From contig SKRJ01000144.1 in assembly GCA_007118555.1 (NCBI GenBank), positions 1 through 5,315 on the forward strand: a stretch of 5,315 bases of DNA, in the 5' to 3' direction. This stretch comes from Anaerolineae bacterium. Lineage in GTDB: Bacteria > Chloroflexota > Anaerolineae > UBA1429. Of the stretch, positions 1 through 5,315 are shown piece by piece. The notes below the pieces were generated by a model. That model was not told the origin of the DNA. It was given only the letters and a program-made list of their open reading frames with translations, and did no database searches. A program made the translations under genes and the position numbers. Numbering within the stretch: the stretch's first letter is position 1; each line of letters starts with the position of its first letter.

Positions 1-894
1 GCGGTTGCGGACAAAATCCATGTACTGCTCGGTCTCGACGATGGTGTCACAGACCTCGTTCAGCGTCTTGACCACCTCCTCGGAGAGGTTGCTGGGCACC
101 GAGAGGGGAAAATCGGCCTCGACGACAAACTGGAGCCCGTGCTCGGCGGCGTGTTCGGCAAACTGCCAGAAATAGACGGGGGTGTTGTGCTCCTCCAGCT
201 CGTCATGCAGCAGCACGGCGTCCACCTGCGAGCGCGGGTCCTGGAGCTGTTGCTGCAAAAGGTCGAGATAGCCCTCCATGGCCGAGCCATGGGCCTGGTT
301 GCGCTCGTCGGCCACGGCCTCGGCGAGAAACGTCAGCAGCTCGCGTGCCCTGGTCGCCCGGGCCAGGGGCTCTTGCTCGTCGCGAATGTGATACAGCATC
401 ATCTCGCGCAGCCCCTGCACGGCATGCCAGCCCGGCAGGGCGTTATAGCTCACGTACGCGATGCCGCCAGGGGCCAAGTGGGTCTGGCAGACAGCGAGCA
501 GGCTATCGCGTACCTGCGGGGGCACCCACGAGTAGACGCCATGGGCGATGATATAGTCAAACTCGCCCAGATCCGCTGGGATGTCGCGGACATCAAGGGC
601 GGCAAAGGCGATGTTTCCCAGGCCCAACTCTTGGACGACACGATTGGCCTCGCCAATCTGGCGTTGCGAGAGATCGATGCCGACAAAGGTGCTCTCGGGC
701 AGGGCGTCCGCCATGGGCAAGAGGTTGGCGCCCGAGGCACAGCCCAGCTCCAGCACGCGGCACCGCTCCACAGGCGCGGGATCGAGACCCAGCAGCCGCG
801 CGCAGGCCGACAGCCGGCCCGGATGGGTCTGGGTGTAGCACATATCGGGATAGGGCAGATCCTCATAGCTGGTCGCGCGGCTCGTATCTGGCAT
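1..894 (-). CDS. Class I SAM-dependent methyltransferase with methyltransferase regulatory domain (N-terminal 298 residues, runs off window)
   Basis: Visible in sequence: an open minus-strand frame from ATG at 894 to the window edge, with a GGGAG ribosome site about 7 nt upstream. Residues 46-61 (VLELGCASGANLLPMA) are the SAM-binding motif I, and D74 in VGIDLS is the acidic end of strand 2. The stretches HGVYSWVP (118-125) and YVSYNALPGWH (147-157) are signatures I associate with methyltransferases linked to the PF10119 regulatory domain. The segment from about 230 to 260 (HDELEEHNTPVYFWQFAEHA, then HGLQFVVEAD) looks like the start of that domain, and EQYMDFVRNR at the cut edge is also typical. 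Family members usually exceed 500 residues, so perhaps 200 or more C-terminal residues lie to the left. The substrate is unknown; the family is probably cytoplasmic. It lies 146 nt downstream of rpsA on the same strand, beyond a stem-loop, with a possible -10 of its own. Family call is firm; biological role is open. Confidence 0.9.
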   Translation of the reverse strand, partial: MPDTSRATSYEDLPYPDMCYTQTHPGRLSACARLLGLDPAPVERCRVLELGCASGANLLPMADALPESTFVGIDLSQRQIGEANRVVQELGLGNIAFAALDVRDIPADLGEFDYIIAHGVYSWVPPQVRDSLLAVCQTHLAPGGIAYVSYNALPGWHAVQGLREMMLYHIRDEQEPLARATRARELLTFLAEAVADERNQAHGSAMEGYLDLLQQQLQDPRSQVDAVLLHDELEEHNTPVYFWQFAEHAAEHGLQFVVEADFPLSVPSNLSEEVVKTLNEVCDTIVETEQYMDFVRNR

Positions 895-928
895 GCGGGC
901 TCCCTTCACGGCTGGATGGTGAGCGGGC

Positions 929-934
929 ATTGTA
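929..934 (-). promoter_or_regulatory. Candidate -10 element for the methyltransferase gene
   Basis: The minus strand reads TACAAT (5 of 6 to the sigma-70 consensus) about 35 nt before the ATG at 894, a sensible distance for a short leader. No good -35 is seen: the hexamer 17 nt upstream is TGGCGC. The spacer contains an inverted repeat (GCGCCA at 935-940, TGGCGC at 950-955) that could serve an activator or repressor, or could be chance in GC-rich DNA. The element lies after the rpsA stem-loop, which fits independent transcription of the methyltransferase. Confidence 0.35.
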
Positions 935-981
935 GCGCCATCCGCAGGCTGGCGCCATGGCGTGGATCGCAGGCACAGCAC

Positions 982-1014
982 GACGCCCCGAAACGATGCC
1001 TGCTTCGGGGCGTC
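982..1014 (-). terminator. 11-bp GC-rich stem-loop downstream of rpsA, possible terminator
   Basis: GACGCCCCGAA (982-992) and TTCGGGGCGTC (1004-1014) are perfect reverse complements around an 11-nt loop. On the rpsA strand the stem begins 26 nt after the TAG stop. No T-tract follows on the minus strand, so it is not a classical intrinsic terminator. It could still end transcription, protect the rpsA mRNA 3' end, or attenuate read-through into the methyltransferase. Confidence 0.5.
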
Positions 1015-1040
1015 TGCGGTTGCCTGTATCTAGACGTAAT

Positions 1041-2219
1041 CTAGTACAGGAACTCGGTCGGCTCGGCGTCCTCGTCCTGGTCTTGATCCAGTTCGGCGAA
1101 CTCGTCGGACTCGGGCTCCCATCCGGCTTGCTCATCCTCGACGAGCTGCAGCGAGATTCTGCGTCGCTCGCCGTCGATCTCCAGGATGCGCACCTGAATC
1201 TTGGCATCGCGGCTCAGGTCCATCGTCTGGCGGGCATACTCGGGGATCTCGCTGTTGTGCAAGAGGCCCTCAACGCCCTTGCCGATATCGACAAAGAGCC
1301 CAAAATCCACCTCGTTGGTGATGGTCCCTTCGACGACATCGCCCTGCGAGAGCTCCTGGGTCATCTCATCCCACGGGTCGGGCAGCGCGCGCTTGCGGCT
1401 CAGGCCGATGCGGTCGCGCTCGGTGTCCACGTTCAGCACCTCGACCTCGATCTCCTGGCCCACTTCCAGGACATCGCGGGGATGGTTCACATGCTGCCAA
1501 TCCAGCTCGGAGATGTGCACCAGGCCATCGATGCCACCCAGGTCCACAAAGGCTCCAAAGTCGACCAGATTGCGCACGACACCGGTGCGGCGCTCGCCCG
1601 GCTTGAGCTCCGTGAGGAGGTCCTGACGACGGCGACGATCGGCGGCCCGCTTGGAAAGAACAAGGCGCCGACGGCGCGGATCCACGTCCAGAACCACCAG
1701 CGAGAGGACCTCGCCAATGAGCTCCTCTTTGGTGTCGTCCAGGTTGCCCGCTCGCATGCGCGACGGCAACGATGTCAGGTGCGAGTTGGGTACAAAACCG
1801 CGAAGCTGGCCAAACTCGACCAGGATGCCGCCCGAGTTGGTGCCCGTAACGGGACATTCGACCTCTTCGCCGCTCTCCAACAGCTCCTGCGCGCGGATCC
1901 AGTCGCCCTGCTGCAGACCGTTGCTCAACGATACCAGCACGCCACCCTCGGCCGTGTTCGGCCGGATGACGACGACGGGGATCGTCTGGCCTACCTCGAG
2001 CTTGTCCAAGTACTCTTTGTCCACCCGGCGCAGGTCCGACGACGGCACGATGCCATCGGTCTTGGTACCCAGATCGACGAGAATGTCATTGTCATTGATC
2101 TCGACGATCATGGCCTGAAAGACATCCCCGCGTCGCGGCGGGTTGTAATCGTACTCGCTCTCTAGCAGATCCGCAAAGCTCTGATCCTGTGTCTCCTGGC
2201 TCTGTGTCTGTTCGGTCAC
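1041..2219 (-). CDS. rpsA: 30S ribosomal protein S1 (four S1 domains)
   Basis: This 392-residue protein carries four OB-fold S1 RNA-binding repeats at about 30-98, 117-190, 207-275 and 292-358. Domain 3 has the classic VRNLVDFGAFVDLGGIDGLVHISEL pattern in two parts (residues 215-227 and 228-239). Domain 4 has DFGLFVDIGKGVEGLLHNSEI split likewise (305-314 and 315-325). S1 binds mRNA on the 30S subunit and helps translation initiation. Four domains is the length common in Gram-positive and related phyla; E. coli has six. An acidic tail (about 361-388, ending DQDQDEDAE) follows domain 4. I chose the GTG at 2219 because a perfect AGGAGGT lies 10 nt upstream at 2230-2236; an ATG at 2264 would place that site inside the gene and has none of its own. 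It is driven by a strong promoter at 2565-2593 through a long leader, and a stem-loop follows the TAG. Confidence 0.96.
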   Translation of the reverse strand: MTEQTQSQETQDQSFADLLESEYDYNPPRRGDVFQAMIVEINDNDILVDLGTKTDGIVPSSDLRRVDKEYLDKLEVGQTIPVVVIRPNTAEGGVLVSLSNGLQQGDWIRAQELLESGEEVECPVTGTNSGGILVEFGQLRGFVPNSHLTSLPSRMRAGNLDDTKEELIGEVLSLVVLDVDPRRRRLVLSKRAADRRRRQDLLTELKPGERRTGVVRNLVDFGAFVDLGGIDGLVHISELDWQHVNHPRDVLEVGQEIEVEVLNVDTERDRIGLSRKRALPDPWDEMTQELSQGDVVEGTITNEVDFGLFVDIGKGVEGLLHNSEIPEYARQTMDLSRDAKIQVRILEIDGERRRISLQLVEDEQAGWEPESDEFAELDQDQDEDAEPTEFLY

Positions 2220-2229
2220 GTTGATATGC

Positions 2230-2236
2230 ACCTCCT
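2230..2236 (-). promoter_or_regulatory. Shine-Dalgarno site that sets the rpsA start
   Basis: The minus strand reads AGGAGGT, fully complementary to the 16S rRNA 3' end, 10 nt before GTG at 2219. The spacing is slightly long but functional. It favours the GTG start over the upstream in-frame ATG at 2264. Confidence 0.8.
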
Positions 2237-2272
2237 CTGGTGTTGCGGGTCGCTTGCCCCACATGGCGGTTC

Positions 2273-2316
2273 GCTTGGGTCTGAGGCCCCGCTGGACCTG
2301 GTCAAACCCGGCAAGC
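2273..2316 (-). promoter_or_regulatory. Extended hairpin upstream of the rpsA ribosome-binding site
   Basis: Read on the minus strand, three consecutive helices stack. The outer one is GCTT with AAGC (4 bp). Then GGGTTTG pairs with CAGACCC (7 bp, one G-U). The inner one is AGGTCC with GGGCCT (6 bp, one G-U), capped by the tetraloop AGCG. The 3' side is continuous; the 5' side carries two 3-nt bulges. The foot lies 36 nt before the AGGAGGT site. It could control access to the leader or rpsA translation; its function is inferred only. Confidence 0.5.
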
Positions 2317-2564
2317 CAGCGTAGCGCGACGAGAGGAATACAGACCGGCGTGTGGTCGGCGAGAGACGCAAGAGAAGGTGTCGTCTAGATGAGTGGGGTA
2401 GTGGGAGTAGCGATGCCGCCAAAACGTGTTCCGCAAAGGCGCTCGTGCATGCAACCGAACTCTGGCTGACTTTGATCCCTACGTCAATACTCTGCCGGCG
2501 CACCGAACCTGCATTCCGGTGGCCCCGAGCTGTGCTGGCTTTCAAGATATTCATGTAGGTTACT

Positions 2565-2593
2565 AGTATACCAGCAAGCGCTCCCCCAGTCAA
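2565..2593 (-). promoter_or_regulatory. Strong sigma-70-type promoter for rpsA
   Basis: On the minus strand, -35 TTGACT (2588-2593) and -10 TATACT (2565-2570) each match consensus at 5 of 6 positions. They are separated by exactly 17 nt, with a TG one base before the -10 (extended -10). This is the best promoter in the window and suits a highly expressed ribosomal protein gene. A TACTAGTA palindrome (2561-2568) overlaps the -10 and start region. Confidence 0.8.
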
Positions 2594-2683
2594 AACAGCG
2601 ACATCTTACGTGAGTGGACAAGACGCGTGTACAAAGCAAACCATGTCACTCGCACCACTATCGCAGGATACATTCTTTTGGGT
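2594..2683. other. Intergenic core between divergent promoters
   Basis: This stretch separates the rpsA promoter from the plus-strand promoter at 2684-2712. It is visibly less GC-rich than the flanking genes. A plus-strand frame with a GTG at 2610 crosses it and is continuous with the downstream gene, but there is no ribosome site at that GTG and the composition is non-coding. I see no RNA gene or repeat here. Confidence 0.5.
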
Positions 2684-2712
2684 TTGTAACAGTCGGTTGC
2701 CTGTGCTATCGT
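2684..2712 (+). promoter_or_regulatory. Candidate promoter for the hypothetical gene at 2757
   Basis: TTGTAA (2684-2689) and TATCGT (2707-2712) each match consensus at 4 of 6 positions with a 17-nt spacer. A TG one base before the -10 makes it an extended -10. The predicted start near 2719 leaves a leader of about 38 nt before the GTG at 2757. The location supports a late start for that gene. Confidence 0.5.
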
Positions 2713-2725
2713 ACTCTGACAGGCA
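2698..2725. repeat. Inverted repeat enclosing the -10 of the 2757 gene
   Basis: TGCCTGT (2698-2704) and ACAGGCA (2719-2725) are perfect 7-bp inverted arms, with centres 21 bp apart (about two helical turns). The candidate -10 TATCGT sits between them and the predicted transcription start falls at the right arm. This is the geometry of a dimeric repressor operator, but an incidental dyad is possible. A CGTACT direct repeat (2710-2715 and 2734-2739) is nearby. Confidence 0.4.
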
Positions 2726-2756
2726 TCCTGGACCGTACTGTGCAGTTGGAGGAAAT

Positions 2757-3455
2757 GTGACACAAACCGAGAATCGCTGGTTTCCCCCGTCGCCGCATCG
2801 GGAAAAGGTGGAGGAGGCCATAGCCCAGGGGGTAGCCCATATCGTCGAGCGGGGCCATAATACGCCACCTCTGCTTGTGTTCGAGGATGGCGGCGCTATC
2901 GAGCTGCCGCGCGCACGCTATCAGATGACGCGCCGGGGCATGGCGCTGGCGGCGGGGGATGCCCCGGCGACCAAAGGCGCCACACGCTTTTACGATGTGT
3001 GTGGCTCGGTAGACGAGATCAAGGGTCGGTTGGCCGACGCCGAATCCGCCGATGCCCTGGATGCAGAGTACCTCGGCGCGCTGGTGGAGGACATCCGCTA
3101 CATGCTGGGGCGCATGGCGCGACGCAGCGAGCAGTATCGCGCGTTTGTGCAGAGGGCTCGCGCCGTTATCGACGAGATGCTGGCCCTCGATCCCCCCGAC
3201 GTCGAATCGGCCGAGGCCCGCGTCGAGGCCCTGGCGGCGAGCCTCTCGGGCGTGGCTGGGCTGAACGAGGAGGCCCGCGCGGGCGTCTATGCCGCCGCCG
3301 AGGATGTGCGCGACCTGGCCAACGCCCTCGAGGGCTATCTGGGCGCCGGCAAGGAGACGGCCATGCGCCTGGGTGACCTACAAGCCGAGATACAGGGGGG
3401 CCGTGTGTGGAAGCGTCCTGCCGAGCCGGATCCCGTTAGCGACGACGCTCCCTGA
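2757..3455 (+). CDS. Hypothetical helical protein, 232 residues
   Basis: I do not recognise this family. The frame has strongly GC-biased third positions from about 2760 on, so it is very probably a real gene. The start is chosen as GTG 2757, preceded by GGAGG at 2748-2752 with a short 4-nt gap; an upstream GTG at 2610 lacks a ribosome site and precedes the likely promoter. The N-terminal 60 residues contain a beta-like segment (PPLLVFEDGGAIELPRARY, 37-55). Residues from about 85 to 212 are almost wholly predicted helix, rich in Ala, Glu, Arg and Asp, with likely coiled-coil character (for example 103-145 and 150-195). The tail from 216 is proline-rich and acidic. No signal peptide, membrane segment or metal-binding motif is visible; C82 is the only cysteine. 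It is divergent from rpsA and 91 nt ahead of the aldolase gene, so co-transcription is possible but not assured. Confidence 0.8.
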   Translation: MTQTENRWFPPSPHREKVEEAIAQGVAHIVERGHNTPPLLVFEDGGAIELPRARYQMTRRGMALAAGDAPATKGATRFYDVCGSVDEIKGRLADAESADALDAEYLGALVEDIRYMLGRMARRSEQYRAFVQRARAVIDEMLALDPPDVESAEARVEALAASLSGVAGLNEEARAGVYAAAEDVRDLANALEGYLGAGKETAMRLGDLQAEIQGGRVWKRPAEPDPVSDDAP

Positions 3456-3481
3456 GCCATCGTTCCACGGCGCCTGTGGCA

Positions 3482-3510
3482 TTGTGCGCTCTTGCCATTT
3501 GGGCTATGCT
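3482..3510 (+). promoter_or_regulatory. Weak candidate promoter before the threonine aldolase gene
   Basis: TTGTGC (3482-3487) and TATGCT (3505-3510) are 17 nt apart, matching consensus at 3 and 4 of 6 positions. They lie in the 91-nt gap after the hypothetical gene. A short stem (CCAC 3465-3468 with GTGG 3476-3479) precedes them. The aldolase may instead be read through from the upstream gene. Confidence 0.3.
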
Positions 3511-3546
3511 CTGTGGCGTCAAAGCAGAACAGAGGGGGAGGTTCCC

Positions 3547-4593
3547 GTGCAAAAGATTGACCTGCGAAGCGATACCGTGACTCAGCCGACCGAGGCCATG
3601 CGCAAAGCCATGTACGAGGCCGAGCTGGGCGACGATGTCTATGGAGAGGATCCCTCCGTCAACCGCCTGGAGGCGCTGGCGGCGGAAAGGATGGGTAAGG
3701 AGGCGGCGCTGCTCGTCTCGAGCGGCACCATGGGCAATCTGGTCTCTCTGCTGACCCACTGCGGCAGGGGCCACGAGATCATCATGGGCGACAACTCGCA
3801 CACCTTTAACTCTGAGGCCGGCGGGGTCTCGGCATTGGGAGGAATCCATGTGCGCACGGTGCCCAACCTGGACAATGGCATGCCCGACCTGGCCGCCATG
3901 GAGCGGGCGATTCGCGTCGAGAATATCCACCATCCGCGCACCCGTGCCCTCACCATCGAGAACACGCACAACTTCTGCGGCGGCGCGGTGCTGACGGTGC
4001 AGCAGATGGCGACGGTGAAAACACTGGCCGAGCAGCGTGGTCTGGCCGTGCATCTGGACGGGGCGCGCATATTCAACGCCGCCGTAGCCCTCGGCGTGCC
4101 GGTGAGCGAGCTGGCGGCGCAGGTGGATAGCGTGCAGTTCTGCCTGTCCAAGGGGCTGTCGGCGCCTGTGGGCTCGATGATCGCCGGGCCCGCCGATTTC
4201 ATCCAAGAGGCGCGCCGCAACCGCAAGATCGTGGGCGGCGGCATGCGCCAGGCGGGCATCATCGCGGCGGCGGGCATCGTGGCGCTGGAGCAGATGGTCG
4301 AGCGCCTGGCCGAGGACCACGAGAACGCCTATCGCCTCGCCGTCGGGCTGGCCGAGATCCCTGGTATCAGCATTCAGCCGGACAGGGTCAAAACCAACAT
4401 CCTCTTTTTTGGGCTGGAGGACAATGGTCTGGCCCCCTCCGAGGTGGCCGCGGCCCTGACCGAGCGCGGCGTCTTGCTGGCGCAGACCGACCCTACGCGC
4501 TTTCGCGCCGTCACCCACTATGGCATCACGGCGGAGGATATCGACGAGGCCCTCGTCCGCATCGCCGAGGCCATGGACGCACTGGCAAACTAG
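3547..4593 (+). CDS. ltaE: Low-specificity L-threonine aldolase (PLP-dependent)
   Basis: The enzyme cleaves L-threonine and L-allo-threonine to glycine and acetaldehyde in the cytoplasm, using pyridoxal phosphate (fold-type I, beta-eliminating lyase/threonine aldolase family PF01212). The 348-residue length is normal. The N-terminus IDLRSDTVTQPTEAMRKAM is the family hallmark, followed by GDDVYGEDPSVN (28-39) and the PLP-phosphate region SSGTMGN (58-64). H85 in NSHTFNSEAGG, H128 in NIHHPRTR, and ENTHN (138-142) follow. D171 and R174 lie in HLDGARIFN, the Schiff-base lysine is K202 in CLSKGLSAPVGS, and GGGMRQAG is at 230-237. The GTG at 3547 is chosen because GGGGGAGGT lies just upstream (3534-3542) and it places the hallmark at the N-terminus; the frame continues upstream with no homology. 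The methylase gene follows after 38 nt. Activity toward other beta-hydroxy amino acids is possible, so the symbol is by family. Confidence 0.93.
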   Translation: MQKIDLRSDTVTQPTEAMRKAMYEAELGDDVYGEDPSVNRLEALAAERMGKEAALLVSSGTMGNLVSLLTHCGRGHEIIMGDNSHTFNSEAGGVSALGGIHVRTVPNLDNGMPDLAAMERAIRVENIHHPRTRALTIENTHNFCGGAVLTVQQMATVKTLAEQRGLAVHLDGARIFNAAVALGVPVSELAAQVDSVQFCLSKGLSAPVGSMIAGPADFIQEARRNRKIVGGGMRQAGIIAAAGIVALEQMVERLAEDHENAYRLAVGLAEIPGISIQPDRVKTNILFFGLEDNGLAPSEVAAALTERGVLLAQTDPTRFRAVTHYGITAEDIDEALVRIAEAMDALAN

Positions 4594-4631
4594 CGCTCCA
4601 GCTGCCGTTCGGCGTTCGTACAGGAGAAGAC

Positions 4632-5291
4632 ATGAACGGTATACCGTGCTGTCTGCCGATGAGCAGCACCCGCCAGCGTGAGCTGCCCGCCGAGTTTCGC
4701 GCGGACGACGTGCGCTTTTCCGAAGCGTTCGCCGAGCATGTCATCGGACGGTTCTCGCAAGTGGGCGACGTGGTGCTCGATCCTTTTGCGGGCTTTGGCA
4801 CCACGCTCCTGGCGGCCGAGGCGCTGGGGCGTCAGGGCTATGGCATCGAGTACGACGAGAGCAGGGCGCGCTACATACGCGGCCTGCTCGCCCGTCCCGA
4901 ACGTTTGGTCCACGGCGATTCGCGGCAGCTCGACTCGTACCCACTCCCTGCCATCGATCTCTCCCTGACGTCGCCCCCCTACATGCGGCGCAACGACCCC
5001 GAGGATCCCTTTTCGTCCTACACCCAGCCTGGGCGCGGCTATGCCGCCTATCTGGAGACGATCCAGGCCATCTACAGTCAGTTGCGCTCGATGATGCGCC
5101 CCGGAGCCCATGCCCTGATCGAGGCGGCCAACCTGCCGGGCGAGGGCGGCATCACGCCCCTGGCGTGGGACATTGCCGCAGCCGTGGGCGAGGTGCTCAC
5201 GTTCGAGGGCGAGATGGTCGTCATCTGGGAGCCCTCCTTTGGTCCCGGCTATGATCACAGCTATTGCCTGGTCTTTCGCAAGCCCGAGTAG
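4632..5291 (+). CDS. Putative DNA amino-methyltransferase (N4-cytosine/N6-adenine type, SPPY motif)
   Basis: This 219-residue protein contains SAM motif I as VVLDPFAGFGTTLLAA (47-62). An acidic strand-2 end lies in GIEYDE (71-76), HGDSRQ (94-99) precedes the active site, and catalytic motif IV is TSPPYM (113-118). SPPY is typical of N4-cytosine DNA methylases, whereas N6-adenine enzymes usually have DPPY or NPPY. Motif I precedes motif IV, and the segment before it (FSEAFAEHVIGRFSQVGD) resembles motif X. The C-terminus GYDHSYCLVFRKPE closes the Rossmann-like fold. The protein is small, with no obvious target-recognition domain beyond about 120-170, and no restriction endonuclease is in view. 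A role as an orphan DNA methylase, or methylation of RNA, are both possible. The ATG at 4632 has AGGAG 5 nt upstream (4622-4626). It lies 38 nt after the aldolase, probably in the same transcript, with another gene 17 nt beyond. Confidence 0.82.
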   Translation: MNGIPCCLPMSSTRQRELPAEFRADDVRFSEAFAEHVIGRFSQVGDVVLDPFAGFGTTLLAAEALGRQGYGIEYDESRARYIRGLLARPERLVHGDSRQLDSYPLPAIDLSLTSPPYMRRNDPEDPFSSYTQPGRGYAAYLETIQAIYSQLRSMMRPGAHALIEAANLPGEGGITPLAWDIAAAVGEVLTFEGEMVVIWEPSFGPGYDHSYCLVFRKPE

Positions 5292-5308
5292 CGCAAAAGG
5301 AGCAGCCC

Positions 5309-5315
5309 ATGGCCA
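5309..5315 (+). CDS. Start of a further gene, cut by the window edge
   Basis: ATG GCC at 5309 follows AAGGAG (5297-5302) with a 6-nt gap, only 17 nt after the methylase stop. This is a well-placed translation start, suggesting a continuing operon. Only two codons and one base are visible, so nothing can be said of the product. Confidence 0.55.

Larger units (their letters stand above)
2220..2558 (-). other. Long 5' leader of rpsA mRNA
   Basis: If transcription starts about 7 nt after the TATACT at 2565-2570, the rpsA transcript has an untranslated leader of about 340 nt. It contains pyrimidine-rich stretches (for example CCTTCTCTT at 2370-2378, TCTCTC at 2361-2366 and TTCCTCTC at 2331-2338), the kind of single-stranded sequence S1 is known to favour. 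A strong hairpin at 2273-2316 lies shortly before the ribosome site, and a smaller stem (CACCG 2517-2521 with CGGTG 2501-2505) lies near the 5' end. I recognise no known riboswitch or RNA family. A 112-codon frame also fills the leader (ATG 2554 to TGA 2216), but its serine- and arginine-rich composition looks non-coding. The leader boundary is inferred from the promoter. Confidence 0.5.

Noticed and set aside
139..1044. Plus-strand frame of 301 codons opposite the methyltransferase
   Set aside because: It is antisense to a gene with clear family motifs; long shadow frames are expected in GC-rich coding DNA, and it lacks recognisable motifs or a ribosome site.
957..2165. Plus-strand frame of 402 codons opposite rpsA
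   Set aside because: It mirrors the unmistakable S1 gene and its translation is a Leu/Asp/Val/His-rich shadow with no family signature.
2220..2264. Upstream ATG at 2264 as the rpsA start
   Set aside because: It has no ribosome site, and the perfect AGGAGGT at 2230-2236 would then lie inside the gene; the GTG at 2219 fits.
2461..2500. Second rpsA promoter (TTGACG near 2482-2487 on the minus strand)
   Set aside because: The hexamer 17 nt downstream, CAGAGT, is a poor -10; not strong enough to list.
2610..2756. GTG at 2610 as the start of the hypothetical gene
   Set aside because: The 49 extra codons have non-coding composition, there is no Shine-Dalgarno, and a plausible promoter lies within them.
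2220..2756. tRNA, riboswitch, CRISPR or mobile element in the intergenic region
   Set aside because: No cloverleaf, repeated units, terminal repeats or known riboswitch core could be found by eye.
3456..3480. Terminator after the hypothetical gene (CCAC/GTGG stem)
   Set aside because: Only 4 bp with a 7-nt loop and no T-run.
3289..3546. N-terminal extension of the threonine aldolase
   Set aside because: The extension overlaps the preceding gene in another frame; the family's conserved N-terminus begins right after GTG 3547, which has a strong ribosome site.
3436..4518. Minus-strand frame of 360 codons opposite the threonine aldolase
   Set aside because: His/Arg/Gly-rich shadow of a confidently identified gene.
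4590..5258. Minus-strand frame of 222 codons opposite the methylase
   Set aside because: It is antisense to motif I and the SPPY motif of the real gene, and its own translation shows no domain.

Overview
The window is GC-rich bacterial chromosome, with high G/C at third codon positions, several GTG starts and strong Shine-Dalgarno sites. It carries housekeeping and metabolic genes and no mobile elements, CRISPR arrays, tRNAs or rRNAs that I can see. The four-domain ribosomal protein S1 with an acidic tail excludes the six-domain proteobacterial type. Its general look is compatible with Chloroflexota, or less likely Actinomycetota. That placement is a guess from memory and rests on no database search.

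The left half (1-2219) is read from the minus strand. It holds rpsA (S1, GTG start at 2219) followed by an 11-bp stem-loop at 982-1014. After that comes a class I SAM-dependent methyltransferase of the 'methyltransferase regulatory domain' type, which starts at 894 and runs off the left edge. The centre (2220-2756) is a divergent intergenic region of about 540 bases. Its main feature is a near-consensus sigma-70-type promoter for rpsA (TTGACT, 17 nt, TATACT), which implies a leader of about 340 nt with pyrimidine tracts and a strong hairpin just upstream of the ribosome-binding site. A weaker plus-strand promoter, whose -10 sits inside an inverted repeat, faces the other way.

The right half (2757-5315) is read from the plus strand. 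It holds an unrecognised 232-residue helical protein, a PLP-dependent low-specificity threonine aldolase, a small SPPY-type amino-methyltransferase resembling DNA N4-cytosine/N6-adenine methylases, and the first bases of a further gene. The aldolase, methylase and next gene are spaced 38 and 17 nt apart, each with its own Shine-Dalgarno site, and look like one transcription unit.

I see no convincing multi-gene novel system. The points most worth checking are the long structured rpsA leader (possible S1 autoregulation), the unidentified helical protein with its dyad-flanked promoter, and the solitary compact methylase with no restriction partner in view.
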